Of a DNA stretch of 64,000 nt, positions 42,147 to 53,660 are shown piece by piece (the first letter of the stretch is position 1; each line of letters starts with the position of its first letter). The notes beneath the pieces are model-generated. The model was given only the letters and a program-made list of their open reading frames with translations. It was not told the origin of the DNA and searched no databases. The stretch is from Xanthostigma xanthostigma (lineage: Eukaryota > Arthropoda > Insecta > Raphidioptera > Raphidiidae): NCBI GenBank assembly GCA_963575645.1, contig OY754468.1, positions 49,053,665 to 49,117,664 of the forward strand, given 5' to 3'. The position numbers and the translations under genes are program-made.

Positions 42147-42805
42147 TGTTGCGTGCCCCCTGTTGGGACGATAATGTGTTCCACGGAATGTTCCAGACCA
42201 CGACAACAACAACAATGGAAAGCAAAAACCCGACCTTCTTAGATTTACCTGGAGAAGGCAATGCAAGTTAAGAAAGGTTGAGATGCTTCTAGAACATTCG
42301 ACAGGCGGGGAACAAAGCTATAAAATACAAGCGGAGTGGTTAGCAAGTCAGTCAGTCAGTCAGTTGATTAGTTGCAGCGCGTACGTAACGATAACTGCGT
42401 GACATAAATTGTTCAGTGTCGGTACAGCAAGATCGAGGTAGCTGGTAAGATAGAAGATAAATGAGCTGTGTAAACCATTGAGTGCAATTATATAAATCAG
42501 GTTCTACATAAATAGCTTTTGTGTTGTAAATAATCGTGTGAATATAGTTAATAGACAAGTGTGAATAAGTGTACTAGATATAAACTTCGGTGGGTTTGTG
42601 TGTTGTAAATATTTTGTGTGCACAATTAGGACTTTATATTCTTCTGTTAATTAGTTTTCTATTTTATTATTTAGAACTATTAGTTTTGTTTCTGTTAACG
42701 TTATTATTACTGTTTATTAAAGAAGTACGCTTTCGTTGTGTGTTAAACGTTGATTATTGTAAATAAATAATAATTTTCACCACGGACTACAATAGTTTTG
42801 TTACA
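42147..42805 (+). mobile_element. Solo LTR, copy 2, perfect ATAT duplication
   Basis: TGTTGCGTGCCCCCTG ... AGTTTTGTTACA with ATAT on both sides (42143-42146, 42806-42809). A TATAAAATACAAGC box at about 42320 and GTCAGTCAGTCAGTCAG just downstream resemble an LTR promoter. AATAAATAATAAT near the end may be the polyadenylation region. 659 bp; the 3' part aligns with 28650-29154. No internal region remains. Confidence 0.87.
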
Positions 42806-42809
42806 ATAT

Positions 42810-43452
42810 AAAAGATATTTGGAATGCGGTAGGACTGAGTGATCTGTCGTCGCAAATAAATGCTGCCAGCAATTCTTTCAATTAAGAATGATAAGATTTC
42901 GTTTACATTTTCAGCGCACTCCAGATTCTTATTACTTAATGAGGAGAATGGTTGTCAGTTTCGTCACACACAAAGGTCATTAGTTAAGTGTCAACAGTTC
43001 AACACTGATTGAACAAACTTTGCGCTCAATTTCTTGGAGTCTTGCTGTTAAAGTTAATAAAAATTGCGGAACACGGTCGAATGTTCGTAATTTAATGGCA
43101 AGAAATGAGAGAATAAATCACAAAAAAGAAAATGAACTTTATTTGTGAACAGGTGTTTGGAAAAGGAATCTACCGCTGTTCGCAGGCAATAATGAACTTT
43201 CGTGACAACTGAGTATTTCGCAATTTACCTGTATTAGTCGGGTGCTACCGTCACGCACCCAGCGAATCACTGCAATTGAATGTCAGTATTAGTATTTATT
43301 TGCCAAAAACCAAAAAAATGGTATAAGCTCGTCATACATAGTAAAAATAATAAAAGCAATATTCACAACAAATTTCTATAAAATAACAATATTCACAATA
43401 TATTTCTATTAATTTTTCTAAGGCTAAGAGTCGTGTTACAGTTGTAATATTC
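42810..43452. other. No recognisable feature
   Basis: No gene or repeat end supported. Confidence 0.5.
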
Positions 43453-43460
43453 CTCTAGAC

Positions 43461-43772
43461 CAGGCCTGGGCAAATGGCGGCCCGCGGAGCATTTTAGAAA
43501 AATAGTAGCGGAAATAGAATGCGGGGACCTTTTTTTCTTTTTGGTCACCACATGCGGAAATGCAAAAATAGAATGTGAGGACCTTTTTTTTATTTTTGCT
43601 GAAAATAGAATGTGTGGACCTTTTTTTTTCACCCCGGATGCGGGAATAGAATGTAAGGATCTTTTTTTCAGCAAATTTTTGGCCCGCGTTAAAATTTTCG
43701 TCAGCCATCCGGCCCGCGGTCAAATTTTCATCAGCTATGTGGCCCGGCGATCAAAAGATTTGCCCGCCCCTG
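43461..43772. mobile_element. Non-autonomous hAT, CAGGCCTGGGCAAA family, exact 8-bp duplication
   Basis: CTCTAGAC flanks both sides. Ends CAGGCCTGGGCAAATGGCGG and TTTGCCCGCCCCTG. The centre has four repeats of AATAGAATGxGxGGACCTTT of about 40-50 bp, and GGCCCGCG blocks near the right end. The three overlapping 93-96-residue frames come from this repeat and are not genes. Confidence 0.92.
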
Positions 43773-43835
43773 CTCTAGACTGTAAAATGGTTCTGATCAG
43801 CAGAACTATCGAAGTACCTACATTGTTTTGATGCA

Positions 43836-44286
43836 AAATTTTAATTTTGACTATAATTTTAATTTTTTTGATATTTTCTAAGTCAATAATGTACACTTGT
43901 TAGTTTGTTGTTAAGTCATTGGTTTTCGAGATATTCGCAGTTTTTTTAAGATAAAATTGTAAAAATGAATATTATTAATAATAATACAAATAAAAAGTAC
44001 ATGTCTATCTATCTTTAACTGCGAATATCTCGAAAACCAATGACTTTACAACAAACTAACAAGTGTACATTATTGACTTAGAAAATATCAAAAAAATTAA
44101 AATTATAGTCAAAATTAAAATTTAGACAGCGGTAACATTTAGAAGGGGTACAAGCATAACTTACTCCTGCCGTACGCCACTGGTAGAGCGAGTAACATTT
44201 TATCTAAGCATATTTCGCTTAATCGTTTTATTTTGAATTGGAGAATCTGCGGTTGTTCTATGTCCCATTCTTAATGGGACACCCTG
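43836..44286. mobile_element. Truncated copy of the GGGTGTCCCATTAAG foldback
   Basis: Matches the inner and right arms of 44752-45663 (TGTACACTTGTTAG, GGTTTTCGAGATATTCGC, then its mirror) and ends CTTAATGGGACACCCTG next to TA. The outer left arm is missing, and the right arm lacks about 160 bp between GGTAGAGCG and GTAACATTTTATC. Confidence 0.85.
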
Positions 44287-44750
44287 TATAGATGGTCTTT
44301 AATAAATAAAATTATTATAAAACCATTTTTAGATCTATATAGGGACTTTTATTTCCAATCTGGCAACAGTGGCAACACTGATTTGTACGTATTGGAGTAG
44401 CGTGAGTCGTCATTACCGCATTAGAAAGGCAATTACGCTCAATTTAAATCAATCGAATCCCAGATATGAGCCGTCAGCCCATCAAACATAGCCTGTCACT
44501 TTTTATGATGAATGTTCTGTATTTAGACAGTCGATTTTTAATATTGTTAGTCTAATTGAGAACATGCAAGCATTTTTATATGCGCAGGTAAAATTCCCAG
44601 GACAAAAAGAAATTTGTAGCGATGTGAAATATAAAAAAGTTTTAAATTAACATCAACAAAAAAAAAAACACAAATACAAAAAAAAGCTTCGACTATGAAA
44701 AGCAGTGGGGTTGAAAATTTTAGCGTATCTAACTACAGTGAAAACTCTAT
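44287..44750. other. No recognisable feature
   Basis: Unique-looking interval between the two foldback copies. Confidence 0.5.
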
Positions 44751-44751
44751 A

Positions 44752-45663
44752 CAGGGTGTCCCATTAAGAATGGGACATAGAACAACCGCAGATTCTCCAA
44801 TTCAAAATAAAACGATTAAGCGAAATATGCTTAGATAAAATGTTGCTCGTTTCCGAAATACAGGGTGTTGAAGTTGAAAACTGAAAAATTATTAATGTCC
44901 ATAATTTTGTTAATACACCGTATAATTTTACTCAAATCGGCACACTTGTTAAATATCATAAAATGCACCTAACAATAAAAAAATTAGTTCAGTACGATCT
45001 ACCAGTGGCGTACGGCAGGAGTAAGTAATGCTTGTGCGCCTTCTAAATGTTACACCGCTGTGTAAATTTTAATTTTGACTATAATTTTAATTTTTTTGAT
45101 ATTTTCTAAGTCAATAATGTATACTTGTTAGTTTGTTGTAAAGTCATTGGTTTTCGAGATATTCGCAGTTTTTTTAAGACAAAATTGTAAAAATGAATAT
45201 TATTAATAATAATACACATAAAAAGTACATGTCTATCTATCTTTAACTGCGAATATCTCGAAAACCAATGACTTTACAACAAACTAACAAGTGTACATTA
45301 TTGACTTAGAAAATATCAAAAAAATTAAAATTATAGTCAAAATTAAAATTTAGACAGCGGCGTAACATTTAGAAGGGGCACAAGCATTACTTACTCCTGC
45401 CGTACGCCACTGGTAGAGCGTACTGAACTAATTTTTTTATTGTTAGGTGCATTTTATGATATTTAACAAGTGTGCCGATTTGAGTAAAATTATACGGTGT
45501 ATTAACAAAATTATGGACATTAATAATTTTTCAGTTTTCAACTTCAACACCCTGTATTTCGGAAACGAGCAACATTTTATCTAAGCATATTTCGCTTAAT
45601 CGTTTTATTTTGAATTGGAGAATCTGCGGTTGTTCTATGTCCCATTCTTAATGGGACACCCTG
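44752..45663. mobile_element. 912-bp foldback with mariner-like ends and TA duplication
   Basis: CAGGGTGTCCCATTAAGAAT at one end and its mirror at the other, flanked by TA. Arms of about 430 bp pair nearly perfectly around a loop near 45185-45235. Both arms contain AGTGGCGTACGGCAGGAGTA. No transposase. Ends resemble the mariner-like terminus at 15311 (GGGTGTTCCATTAAG). Confidence 0.9.
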
Positions 45664-45665
45664 TA

Positions 45666-46021
45666 TAGCGACACTTTGTGGCGTTATTGAAAGTTGTCGT
45701 TAAACGGAGTCCATTAATATTTTTTTACTATAATATGTATTTACTCATAATATATAAACATTCATACTATCACAATTTACAACGTATAGTCCGTTATTTT
45801 TGACGTGTTTCGTCCCAACAAACAAAAGAACTAATTTCTTAGAATCTTCGGTACGCATGATGCCGACAACAAAGCAACAAAATAACAAACAAGTTTTGTT
45901 TATTGCTTAATAATGACGTATTGTTGTCGTTAGAGTGTATCATTGTATGAGCAACAAGGTAAACCAACTAGAGTTAAGTAATTACGACGTTTTAAGGAGT
46001 TTGTCTTTATATCGAGTGACG
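45666..46021. other. No recognisable feature
   Basis: Contains two close variants of TTTTAAGGAG (45989, 46022), one of which is the start of the next element. Confidence 0.4.
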
Positions 46022-46723
46022 TTAAGGAGGTTGAGCCGTTTTACAAAGATAATGAAAAAAATCTGAAATAAAGTTTTTTTAATAGATTTTTTATGACAAA
46101 ATTTTCTGTAAAAAATCCAAAATCATTAGGAGATTTATAAAGTTCAAAATTAAAAAAAACTTTTATATGTAGTCGTATGGAAAATATGTCAACCTAGCAT
46201 GCAAACGGTACATTTTAATTTTTTGCAAATAACCAAAAAATGTCAGCAGTTCCGAAAACTAACTGGGTAAAGCATAGATGTCTTACAAATATTTAAAAAT
46301 TTGTTCCAATTTAATTAGGAGACTTTTAATTATTAAACCTTAGCACTTTTTGATTATGGACTTTTATTTTTGACTATTTTAACAATTTAACTGAATTTTC
46401 AACTTTTTAATGATTTATTTTTTAATTTTTATTACTTCTAATTTCTTTTTTTAATTATTTACTGCAAATAATGTGTAAAATACAGATATTTACATAAATT
46501 TATTTTTTTAACCTAACTTTGTACAAAAAATTCAAAAGGAAGTTCATTAAATAAAATACTGAAATAATTAATTAATATTAAAAAAAAAATTATTTATGCC
46601 TTTAGGAGAATAATTTATTACTATCATCGACTTATAACCTTTTGTAAAAATTTATTATGGAAAAGTTCCCATTTAGAATTCGACTTACTTTTGATTGGGA
46701 CTGTAACGCATCAACCTCCTTAA
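46022..46723 (+). mobile_element. TTAAGGAGGTTGA element, left copy
   Basis: TTAAGGAGGTTGAGCCGTTT at the left and TGTAACGCATCAACCTCCTTAA at the right form inverted ends with TTAA outermost, like a piggyBac-type target. The interior is AT-rich. Its right 520 bp is repeated in inverse orientation at 47311. Confidence 0.7.
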
Positions 46724-47310
46724 ATGGAGTTTACACTGTATTTCCAAATTACGGTAAACATTTAAATAACTTATACTTTAAGATTGTTATGATTATGCAA
46801 ATTCACTGTATTTCAAACATTGTAATTAATAAACAATCTTCAGAAAGGTGTTAAAATTTATTGGTTATTAAATACACCTGAATTGGTTTAAAAAAAAGCT
46901 ATTCTATGGTACCTCTGAAATTTGACAAAAACAATAATTTATTCGTCTACCTCTACACTAATTAATGGTGGACTATAATATTCTTTACATATTTATTTTT
47001 ACTCATTGTCAAGGCTAAATATATTTGCCAATGCAATTATTATTAAACAAAAAAAAAATAAATAAACTTACAATGCACTAACAGAGGTTAATGAATTCCG
47101 CCATTGTTTTGTTTTCGTCCCGTCATTGCTTAATAAACACGTGTTATTACGCACTAAGGTTGTTATTTCAACAACCTGTTGTGATTTATTACAACATTTT
47201 TACTTAAATTTATTATGACAACAAGCCATACAACAATTTAATTTCTAATTATATAAAAAAATCGTAACTATGAGGAAATTTACAAAAAAACGCCGACAGC
47301 TATTTAATCA
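46724..47310. other. Spacer between opposed copies
   Basis: No recognisable element. GTTGTTATTTCAACAACCTGTTG (47160-47183) is a small palindrome. The 65-residue frame starting in the left copy is fortuitous. Confidence 0.45.
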
Positions 47311-47870
47311 TTAAAGAGGTTGATGCGTTACAGTCCCAATCAAAAGTAAGTCGAATTCTAAATGGGAACTTTTCCATAATAAATTTTTACAAAAGGTTAT
47401 AAGTCGATGATACCAATAAATTATTGTCATAAAGGCATAAATATTTTTTTTTTAATATTAATTAATTATTTCAGTATTTTACTTAATGGACTAACTTTTG
47501 AATTTTTTGTACAAAGTTAGGTTAGAAAAAATAAATTTATATAAATATCTGTATTTTACATATTTTTTACAGTAAATAATTACAAAAAGGAATTAGAATT
47601 AATAAAAATAAAAATTAAGTAATTGAAAAGTTGAAAATTCAGTTAAAATTGTGAAAATTGTCAAGAATAAAAGTCTATAATCGAAAAGTGCTAAAGTTTA
47701 ATATTTTTTTTGTTATTGATTAAGTCTCCTAATTAAATTGGAAAAAATATTAAAATATCCATGCTTTACATAGTTAGTTTTCGGAACTGCAACATTATTT
47801 GGTTATTTGCAAAAAATTGAAATGTACCATTTGAGCTATCCAATTATAAAAACAAACAGTATCTATAAAT
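47311..47870 (-). mobile_element. TTAAGGAGGTTGA element, inverted right copy
   Basis: TTAAAGAGGTTGATGCGTTA and onward mirrors 46723 back to about 46205 (AGTCGAATTCTAAATGGGAA, ATAAGTCGATGATA). The outer end corresponding to 46022-46200 is lost. Divergence between the copies is several percent, so this is not a recent palindrome. Confidence 0.72.
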
Positions 47871-48629
47871 TTTTACATGTCGTCAAAACGACATATTTCG
47901 GAAAGTTTAGAGGGAAAACGCCCCAAAATCAAGAAAAGTCATAGAGGAAATATGTGTCAGACTAGGCCTAATGAAGCCATATACAAAGTTTGGGGAGAGT
48001 ATGTATCAATAAAATTTTTGCCGACGGGCACTCTGACTAATACCTTTTGTGAGTCCAAGTCAACTCAAAATAATAAATACCATATGCGTAAAGAAACTTT
48101 CATCAGAAGTAGGTACTTTAAAAAGCTCTAAAATATACAATTAAATTTACCAACATAACGAAAAATAAAAAAAAATCATTACAATAAAGTTTTAAGAACA
48201 ACTTCCCTTTCTAAAGTAGATAGTAAATATGTGATTCCGATTTCGGAAGAATTGTATAGCAAAAAGTTAGAATTTCATTTTCTCTTTTGTTCCTACTTAT
48301 AAAATGTTTTCTTACTTGTTTCGTCTGTCATTTTTTTTCATGAAATAAGAGTTGGCTAAACTGGGAAACAAGTTCTTTTAAGAATCTGCATTAGAAAGGT
48401 GAACTTTTACGTTCAAGCAAACTTGTCCGAAGTAATTTTCCACCTGATATATAAAAAGATTATTTGTGAGGAAAAAAAACAGGACAGCCATAAATCGTCA
48501 GTTTTTCAGTTTATCGAACAGGAATTCGTTAACATTAAATTAGCTTTGCTACACTATACGTATTGCTTCTTATTTTCCAATTTTCTGAAAGGACATTGTA
48601 CCGACGTACTTACCTAATGGACTAAGAGC
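47871..48629. other. No recognised gene
   Basis: Frame 47877-48131 (MSSKRHISESLEGKRPKIKK...) gives 84 residues, basic, with no family I recognise. It begins at the edge of a repeat, so I do not call it a gene. The 72-residue frame at 48399 is also unassigned. Confidence 0.35.
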
Positions 48630-49127
48630 TAGCTACGGAGAAAATGGGTGACTCGGTGCAGAGCTGAAAATTTGCAGAATAATAGGAGATAGTACAAGTA
48701 AGTAGGGAAAAAATTGCCAGAAGGCTAGGCGGAAGATAAAGAGCCGCCAGAAGGCGCTAATGTTGCCAAAAATCAGTGCACTTCTGGCAATTTCTTATAC
48801 TTATTCTGTAATTCAAAACTAGATTATATTATATATATATTATACAATATATAGTTATAAGGGCATACTGAAAGTTCAAACATGATATGCTCTTATAGCT
48901 AATGTATAATATATATAATATATAATCTAGTTTTGAATTACAGAATAAGTATAGAAATTGCCAGAAGTGCACTGATTTTTCGCAACATTAGCGCCTTCTG
49001 ACGGCTCTTTATCTTCCGCCTAGTCTTCTGGCAATTTTTTCCCTACTTACTTGTACTATCTTCTATTATTCTGCAAATTTTCAGCTCTGCAGCGAGTCAC
49101 CCATTTTCTCCGTAGCCAGCTCTCCGT
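48630..49127. mobile_element. Foldback element, AGAGCTxGCTACGGAG ends
   Basis: Arms of about 230 bp (ACGGAGAAAATGGGTGACTC, TTGCCAGAAG, GCGGAAGATAAAGAGCC, AGTGCACTTCTGGCAATTTC) are mirrored about a centre near 48870 made of TATATA-rich sequence. No clear duplication, so superfamily unknown. Confidence 0.85.
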
Positions 49128-49796
49128 CTATAACGTGCATCGCGACGAGACAGTTTCTACTCGAAAAAAAATTTCTTGAACTCTCACAAATATTGAGTAC
49201 CTCCTGAATTAAATTTTTAATTTCAGTGTGTTAGTGTTTTAAAGGGTAAAATTACCGTTCATTAATTAATGTTTTAATAACAAAAACTCCATTAAACAGC
49301 AGTAATTAGACTGACACGCACGGCTAAAAACGACGGATGTTATAGCGACATTAATATCTGCGTTTTCTTTTCCAAACTGTTTTAGTATCATAAGCACGCA
49401 ACGGGACAAGCATACCGAATGTCCAAAAACAAAAAAAAATGTCGTGTTGCAATTATCTACAAAAAATGTCCAGTCTTATTGGATCCGCCATATTGAATTT
49501 TGATTTCAGATTTCAAGCCAGCGATCCAAAAACCCACATCTTTATAAAATTGTAATATCAAAATTAATTGGTTAAAAAGAGAATATAAAAAATAGTGTTT
49601 CAGCTTATATAAAAAATTCGGAAATTTTGATAATGTCGAATTTTTTATTTCGATTTTAAAAAACGGTTGAAAACAGTAAAATTATCAAAACAAAAGAGAA
49701 TGACCGAAATAAAATCATTGTTCACGTTAATATAGCAACTATTCCAAAATTTGGTCAGCTTTAGTTGACCCGCCATTTTGACTTGAAAGCAAGGAA
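49128..49796. other. No recognisable feature
   Basis: AT-rich unique-looking sequence with a loosely repeated AAAAATGTC word. Confidence 0.45.
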
Positions 49797-50025
49797 TAAA
49801 AAAAATTATCGACCAATTTTTTAGACAAATATATTAACAAAAAATAGGTATATAAATTCAATACATTAACGTTTCGGTTTAGATTTGGACCTTCTTCAGA
49901 ACTGATCTAAAAAATATAAAAATTAATTAATAATTAGTTTCTAATTAGTTTTTAATAAAATTAGCTTAAAGTTTTTTAATATCGAATTTGTCTGAAAAAT
50001 TGGGCGATAATTTTATTTATTTGAA
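49797..50025 (+). mobile_element. Penelope-like element, degraded
   Basis: Left inverted pseudo-LTR (AAATTATCGACCAATTTTTT) and minus-strand motif CTGAAGAAGGTCC-AAATCTAAACCGAAACG at 49868-49899 with the stem lost. Right end TCTGAAAAATTGGGCG. Flanks share only GAATAAAA, too short to be sure of a duplication. Confidence 0.65.
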
Positions 50026-50495
50026 TAAAAGAAAATCTTAAAAATCTCTTTAATATAATCAATTTATATACAACGAAGTACGTTGGTTAAAAAATGTTTT
50101 ACTATAAGTAGTACCACAGCGAAATATTTTTTCGGTGTAACATATACCTACTATTTCTAACTCCGCGTTTCTTAAACACCCGGTATTCAATCGCATAAAA
50201 AATGTTTTAAAAATGAAAATGATCTTAAAAATATATAATTGCTGTTGAATGAACACAAATTATTAATTAGGGACGCATGCGCAATAATTATATAAATCAT
50301 TAATTATTTTTTAGAGGATCATTTTAAAAAACAATGAAATACACAAAAGACGACTCAAGGTTTATTTGTATTTATTATATTTGGCTTAAACTATGTATAA
50401 AATAATATTTACTCAGCATCGTAAATAATTAATAAATAAATATTCAATTATTTTTCCTCAAAAAGACCACTATACGAATAAACAATTTTAAAACT
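50026..50495. other. No recognisable feature
   Basis: AT-rich; the 65-residue frame is unassigned. Confidence 0.45.
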
Positions 50496-50499
50496 TTAA

Positions 50500-50698
50500 A
50501 TTTTAAAACATTTTTTGGTGGCATGAAAAACAATACCTTTTCACTTTCTAAGAAAAATATTAAATATTTTTTAGTAGAACGGGCCTTTTATTGTATTAAT
50601 GAATTTTTATGTTGCTGATAGCTTTATAATTTTATCTTGTATTTCGTTGACGTGTCAAATAGTTGTATGTCTCAACTGACCAAATAAATATCTATCTA
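50500..50698 (+). pseudogene. Jockey/CR1-type LINE, extreme 3' end
   Basis: The frame ends KKNIKYFLVERAFYCINEFL-CC and stops near 50618. AATAAATATCTATCTATG forms the tail. Only the last 25-30 codons and the 3' UTR remain. Confidence 0.78.
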
Positions 50699-50843
50699 TG
50701 TATATTTATACAACGTGACCGGTAATTGCTCGCATTCCTCTCAGGAGAAGATATGAGAGATTGAGTATTCTTGATTATTTCATTACCAAATCAAAATCTA
50801 CCCGAGCCATGCCGAACCGGAAAGCCAGTTTGAATATAATCAG

Positions 50844-51353
50844 TAGTGATGTGCCGGATCGTTAAAAATGTATATCCGCGGATACGGATATTTGGTTTCA
50901 AGTTCCGCGGATACGGATACGGATCTTAACTTTCTTAGAGTACGCGGCGGTAAATATTGCACATCGACCTTTGGAAAGAGACTATCTGTTATGGGAGAAT
51001 GTTATTGACCTCTTTAAGAGTTAACTCTCATAATAGATTGTCTCTTTCCAAAGATCGATGTGCAATACCTCATTATAAAGATAGTTTTTTAGTACCTTTG
51101 AGTTATGTACTATTGGTATGGTACTCACTACGATAAATGTTTGCAATATAAAGGTGCCAAATACGATTTAAAAAAATAAAAAATAATCTGAATGGAATTT
51201 AACAGTTTTGCATTATTACCTAATCACCTATATACATAAAATTTCATCTATGAATTGAAAATTAATAAGGTAAAAGATCCGCCAAAAACTAACGGATACG
51301 GATCTTTCTTCTCCCTCGGATATCCGCGGATACGGATATCCGGCACATCACGA
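50844..51353. mobile_element. Non-autonomous hAT, GATGTGCCGG family, intact copy
   Basis: TAGTGATGTGCCGGATCG to CCGGCACATCACGA, flanked by exact ATAATCAG (50836-50843, 51354-51361). Contains the inverted TTGCACATCGACCTTTGGAA pair and GGATACGG repeats. Reference copy for the nested element at 4678. Confidence 0.93.
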
Positions 51354-51361
51354 ATAATCAG

Positions 51362-51880
51362 TAACAGTGAGTTTGGTCTTTGGTTTATATTTTCGTCTTC
51401 AATTAAATTAAAAATTAAACAACACTTCACACTTGATGTAATTTACCTGATCTGACGAACATAGATTATTCCTGAAGGCAATTACAATGTACATAATGTC
51501 CGTGCAAATAAAGGAAACCCGTAATTTAGCAACAATCAAACATGCGCCTTCTTGATATGCGAAAGTAAAATTTTAGTTCAATGCCAAATGTATCATTAAA
51601 TCAGACGGACAGCAGATGGAATATTAAGAGAAGAACAGGTGGATGATCAGTGCATTCCAAAAGGTGGTACTCGAATAGTTCCAGACGCTACGCTAGACAA
51701 CAAGCATTTTCAAAACAAATACCTATCTTATCGGGACATGGCCGACATATAGGACAAATTCAAATTTTCCAAAAATGTATGACAAACATGCTTCGTATTA
51801 GTTAATGATTTTAAATTCATAAGCGAAACCCCATTCACCGATTCATTGACACACTAACTCATCACGGAATCTCCTCAACT
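51362..51880. other. No recognisable feature
   Basis: Unique-looking sequence, nothing supported. Confidence 0.45.
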
Positions 51881-51990
51881 ATAGATAGATAGATAGATAT
51901 ACATCTTTATTTTTGACAGACAAGTCTGTGTAATAGCGTCAACAAATACATGGTAAAAGATAAATACAAAACATAATCAACAATTATTCT
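51881..51990 (-). mobile_element. LINE 3' tail, 5'-truncated
   Basis: The complement reads TGACGCTATTACACAGACTT, then AATAAAGATGTA and (TATC)n, the same tail as the fragments at 7740 and 50500. About 100 bp. Confidence 0.65.
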
Positions 51991-52192
51991 AATTAGTGGA
52001 TACACAAACGCCCGATTGATTTGAAATTTGGCAGTTACTCCTTCCCCCATCCACTAAGAACGGACTTTATGCAAAACCTATCCAAAATGGATTTTTTCAC
52101 CTACCATCACACATATTATGGCTGTGAGTTGTTGCGTGGGTAGGTGTGAATGGTTGCGTAGATGGGAAGGTCAATATAATATTTCCAGGGAG

Positions 52193-52678
52193 CAGTTCCG
52201 GATTAACCTATAAGCAAATTAAGCAATTGCTTAGGGCATCACGTCTCAGGGGGCACCAAGAAGCACCACTCAGAAATGAAAAGTACCTCACTAAACCGTG
52301 TCAACAATTTTTTTTTCTTTTTGTCATGTTCTCAAAAATTTTATTTACTGATATAAAATTATAATTTTTAGAAATATAAAAGTTAAAAATTAAGTAATAA
52401 TTTATTTTTGAAAATAAAAACGAAAAAAACATTTTCTCAATTAGTTCAATTTTTCTAATTTTAAAGTTTTGAAACTTTTTTTCTATAATTTGTATAAAAA
52501 TGCCTAAGGTCCGATTTTATAGACATCCAAATTTTCAATGGAAGCATTGATTGTAAAATTCAATTTTTTTCTTAAAAATTTATGCTTTTTAATTTTTTTC
52601 CATCAATTTGAATTTTTTTAGAAACTGAACATATTAGAGATGGGGCTTAGGGCATCAAGAAGTCTTAATCCGCCACTG
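52193..52678. mobile_element. hAT-like element with exact 8-bp duplication
   Basis: CCAGGGAG lies on both sides (52185-52192, 52679-52686). Ends CAGTTCCGGATTAACC and TTAATCCGCCACTG. GCTTAGGGCATCA is inverted-symmetric near each end. The interior is AT-rich, non-coding. Confidence 0.88.
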
Positions 52679-52686
52679 CCAGGGAG

Positions 52687-53048
52687 AGAGAGAGATGATG
52701 TATTGATAAATCTTACAGCTTTGCACAATTTTGTATTTACACCAAGGTCAATTATTTAACATTGATGGTATGTGGATATACGGATGGATCAACAAACATA
52801 TTCATTTTCTTCGTCATTACTAACCCTGAAATCAGCTACTATTGTGATCATCATTTGGTATTTGTCCGGCCGTGTATCGGTCAATGATGATTTAATGACC
52901 GCAGTTAAATCATTAATACCATGAAGGGTTACAAGCAAACAAACAATCTTCTATCAATTAAAAGAAGTGGTAAGACGATACATACATTAAGTCCGCGGCG
53001 AGGATGATTCACAAATCCATTGTGTCAACGCAAACATGTTTGTACAGC
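52687..53048. other. No recognisable feature
   Basis: Short GA run at 52683-52694, otherwise nothing supported. Confidence 0.45.
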
Positions 53049-53056
53049 TAATGCAT

Positions 53057-53652
53057 TAGTGATGTGTCCACATGACTCTTTATGGGAGCTGGCTTCGTGC
53101 GCTCCGCTCACTAAAAAGAGTCGCTCAGAGCGAGTCGTTCAAAGGAGCGACACTAGACAGTACGCACTACATAAAAGTGCAGACTGCAGAGGTGTGAACC
53201 GTCATCATGCATGCTCAGGAGTCACGTAGCATTGCACAGCACAATACACACACTCAGCTCTGTGCTCATTTTAATATGATTCTGATCTTATATTATACGC
53301 ATTTCGGATAAACTATAAAGTGTAATAAAAGCTTAACAATAATAATGTTTATTGTTACAATATTATATCTTTGTCAACGACGTCAATGTGAATGGTTTAA
53401 GTCACTGTAAACAGTGTGCATTCAACATTAAACGACTCAGCAAAGATAACTCCGTACGTGCAAAGTTCACTAGTGCCTCTGTGCCTTGTGCTGTGTGCGC
53501 TCTGCAAATATGCAAATGCAATAGTACAGAATAGCTGAGCACAGAGCAATGGCGCTTAGAGTGAGTCATTCACAAAGAAAAGAGCGACTCGCTCCGCTCT
53601 GAGAAAAGAGTCGTTTATTATGAACGACTCGCTCAGGAGCGACACATCACTA
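53057..53652. mobile_element. Non-autonomous hAT, GATGTGTC family, 8-bp duplication
   Basis: TAATGCAT before and CAATGCAT after (7 of 8). Ends TAGTGATGTGTCC and GACACATCACTA. Subterminal AAGAGTCG/CGAGTCGTTC/CTCGCTC repeats on both sides look like transposase-binding arrays. Internal small frames are unassigned. Confidence 0.9.
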
Positions 53653-53660
53653 CAATGCAT

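Noticed and set aside
43393-43831. Overlapping 93-96 residue lysine/serine-rich proteins
   Set aside because: They arise from the internal repeats of a hAT with a clear 8-bp duplication.
47877-48131. 84-residue basic frame MSSKRHISESLEGKRPKIKK...
   Set aside because: No recognisable family, starts at a repeat edge and has no supporting splice or transcript evidence.
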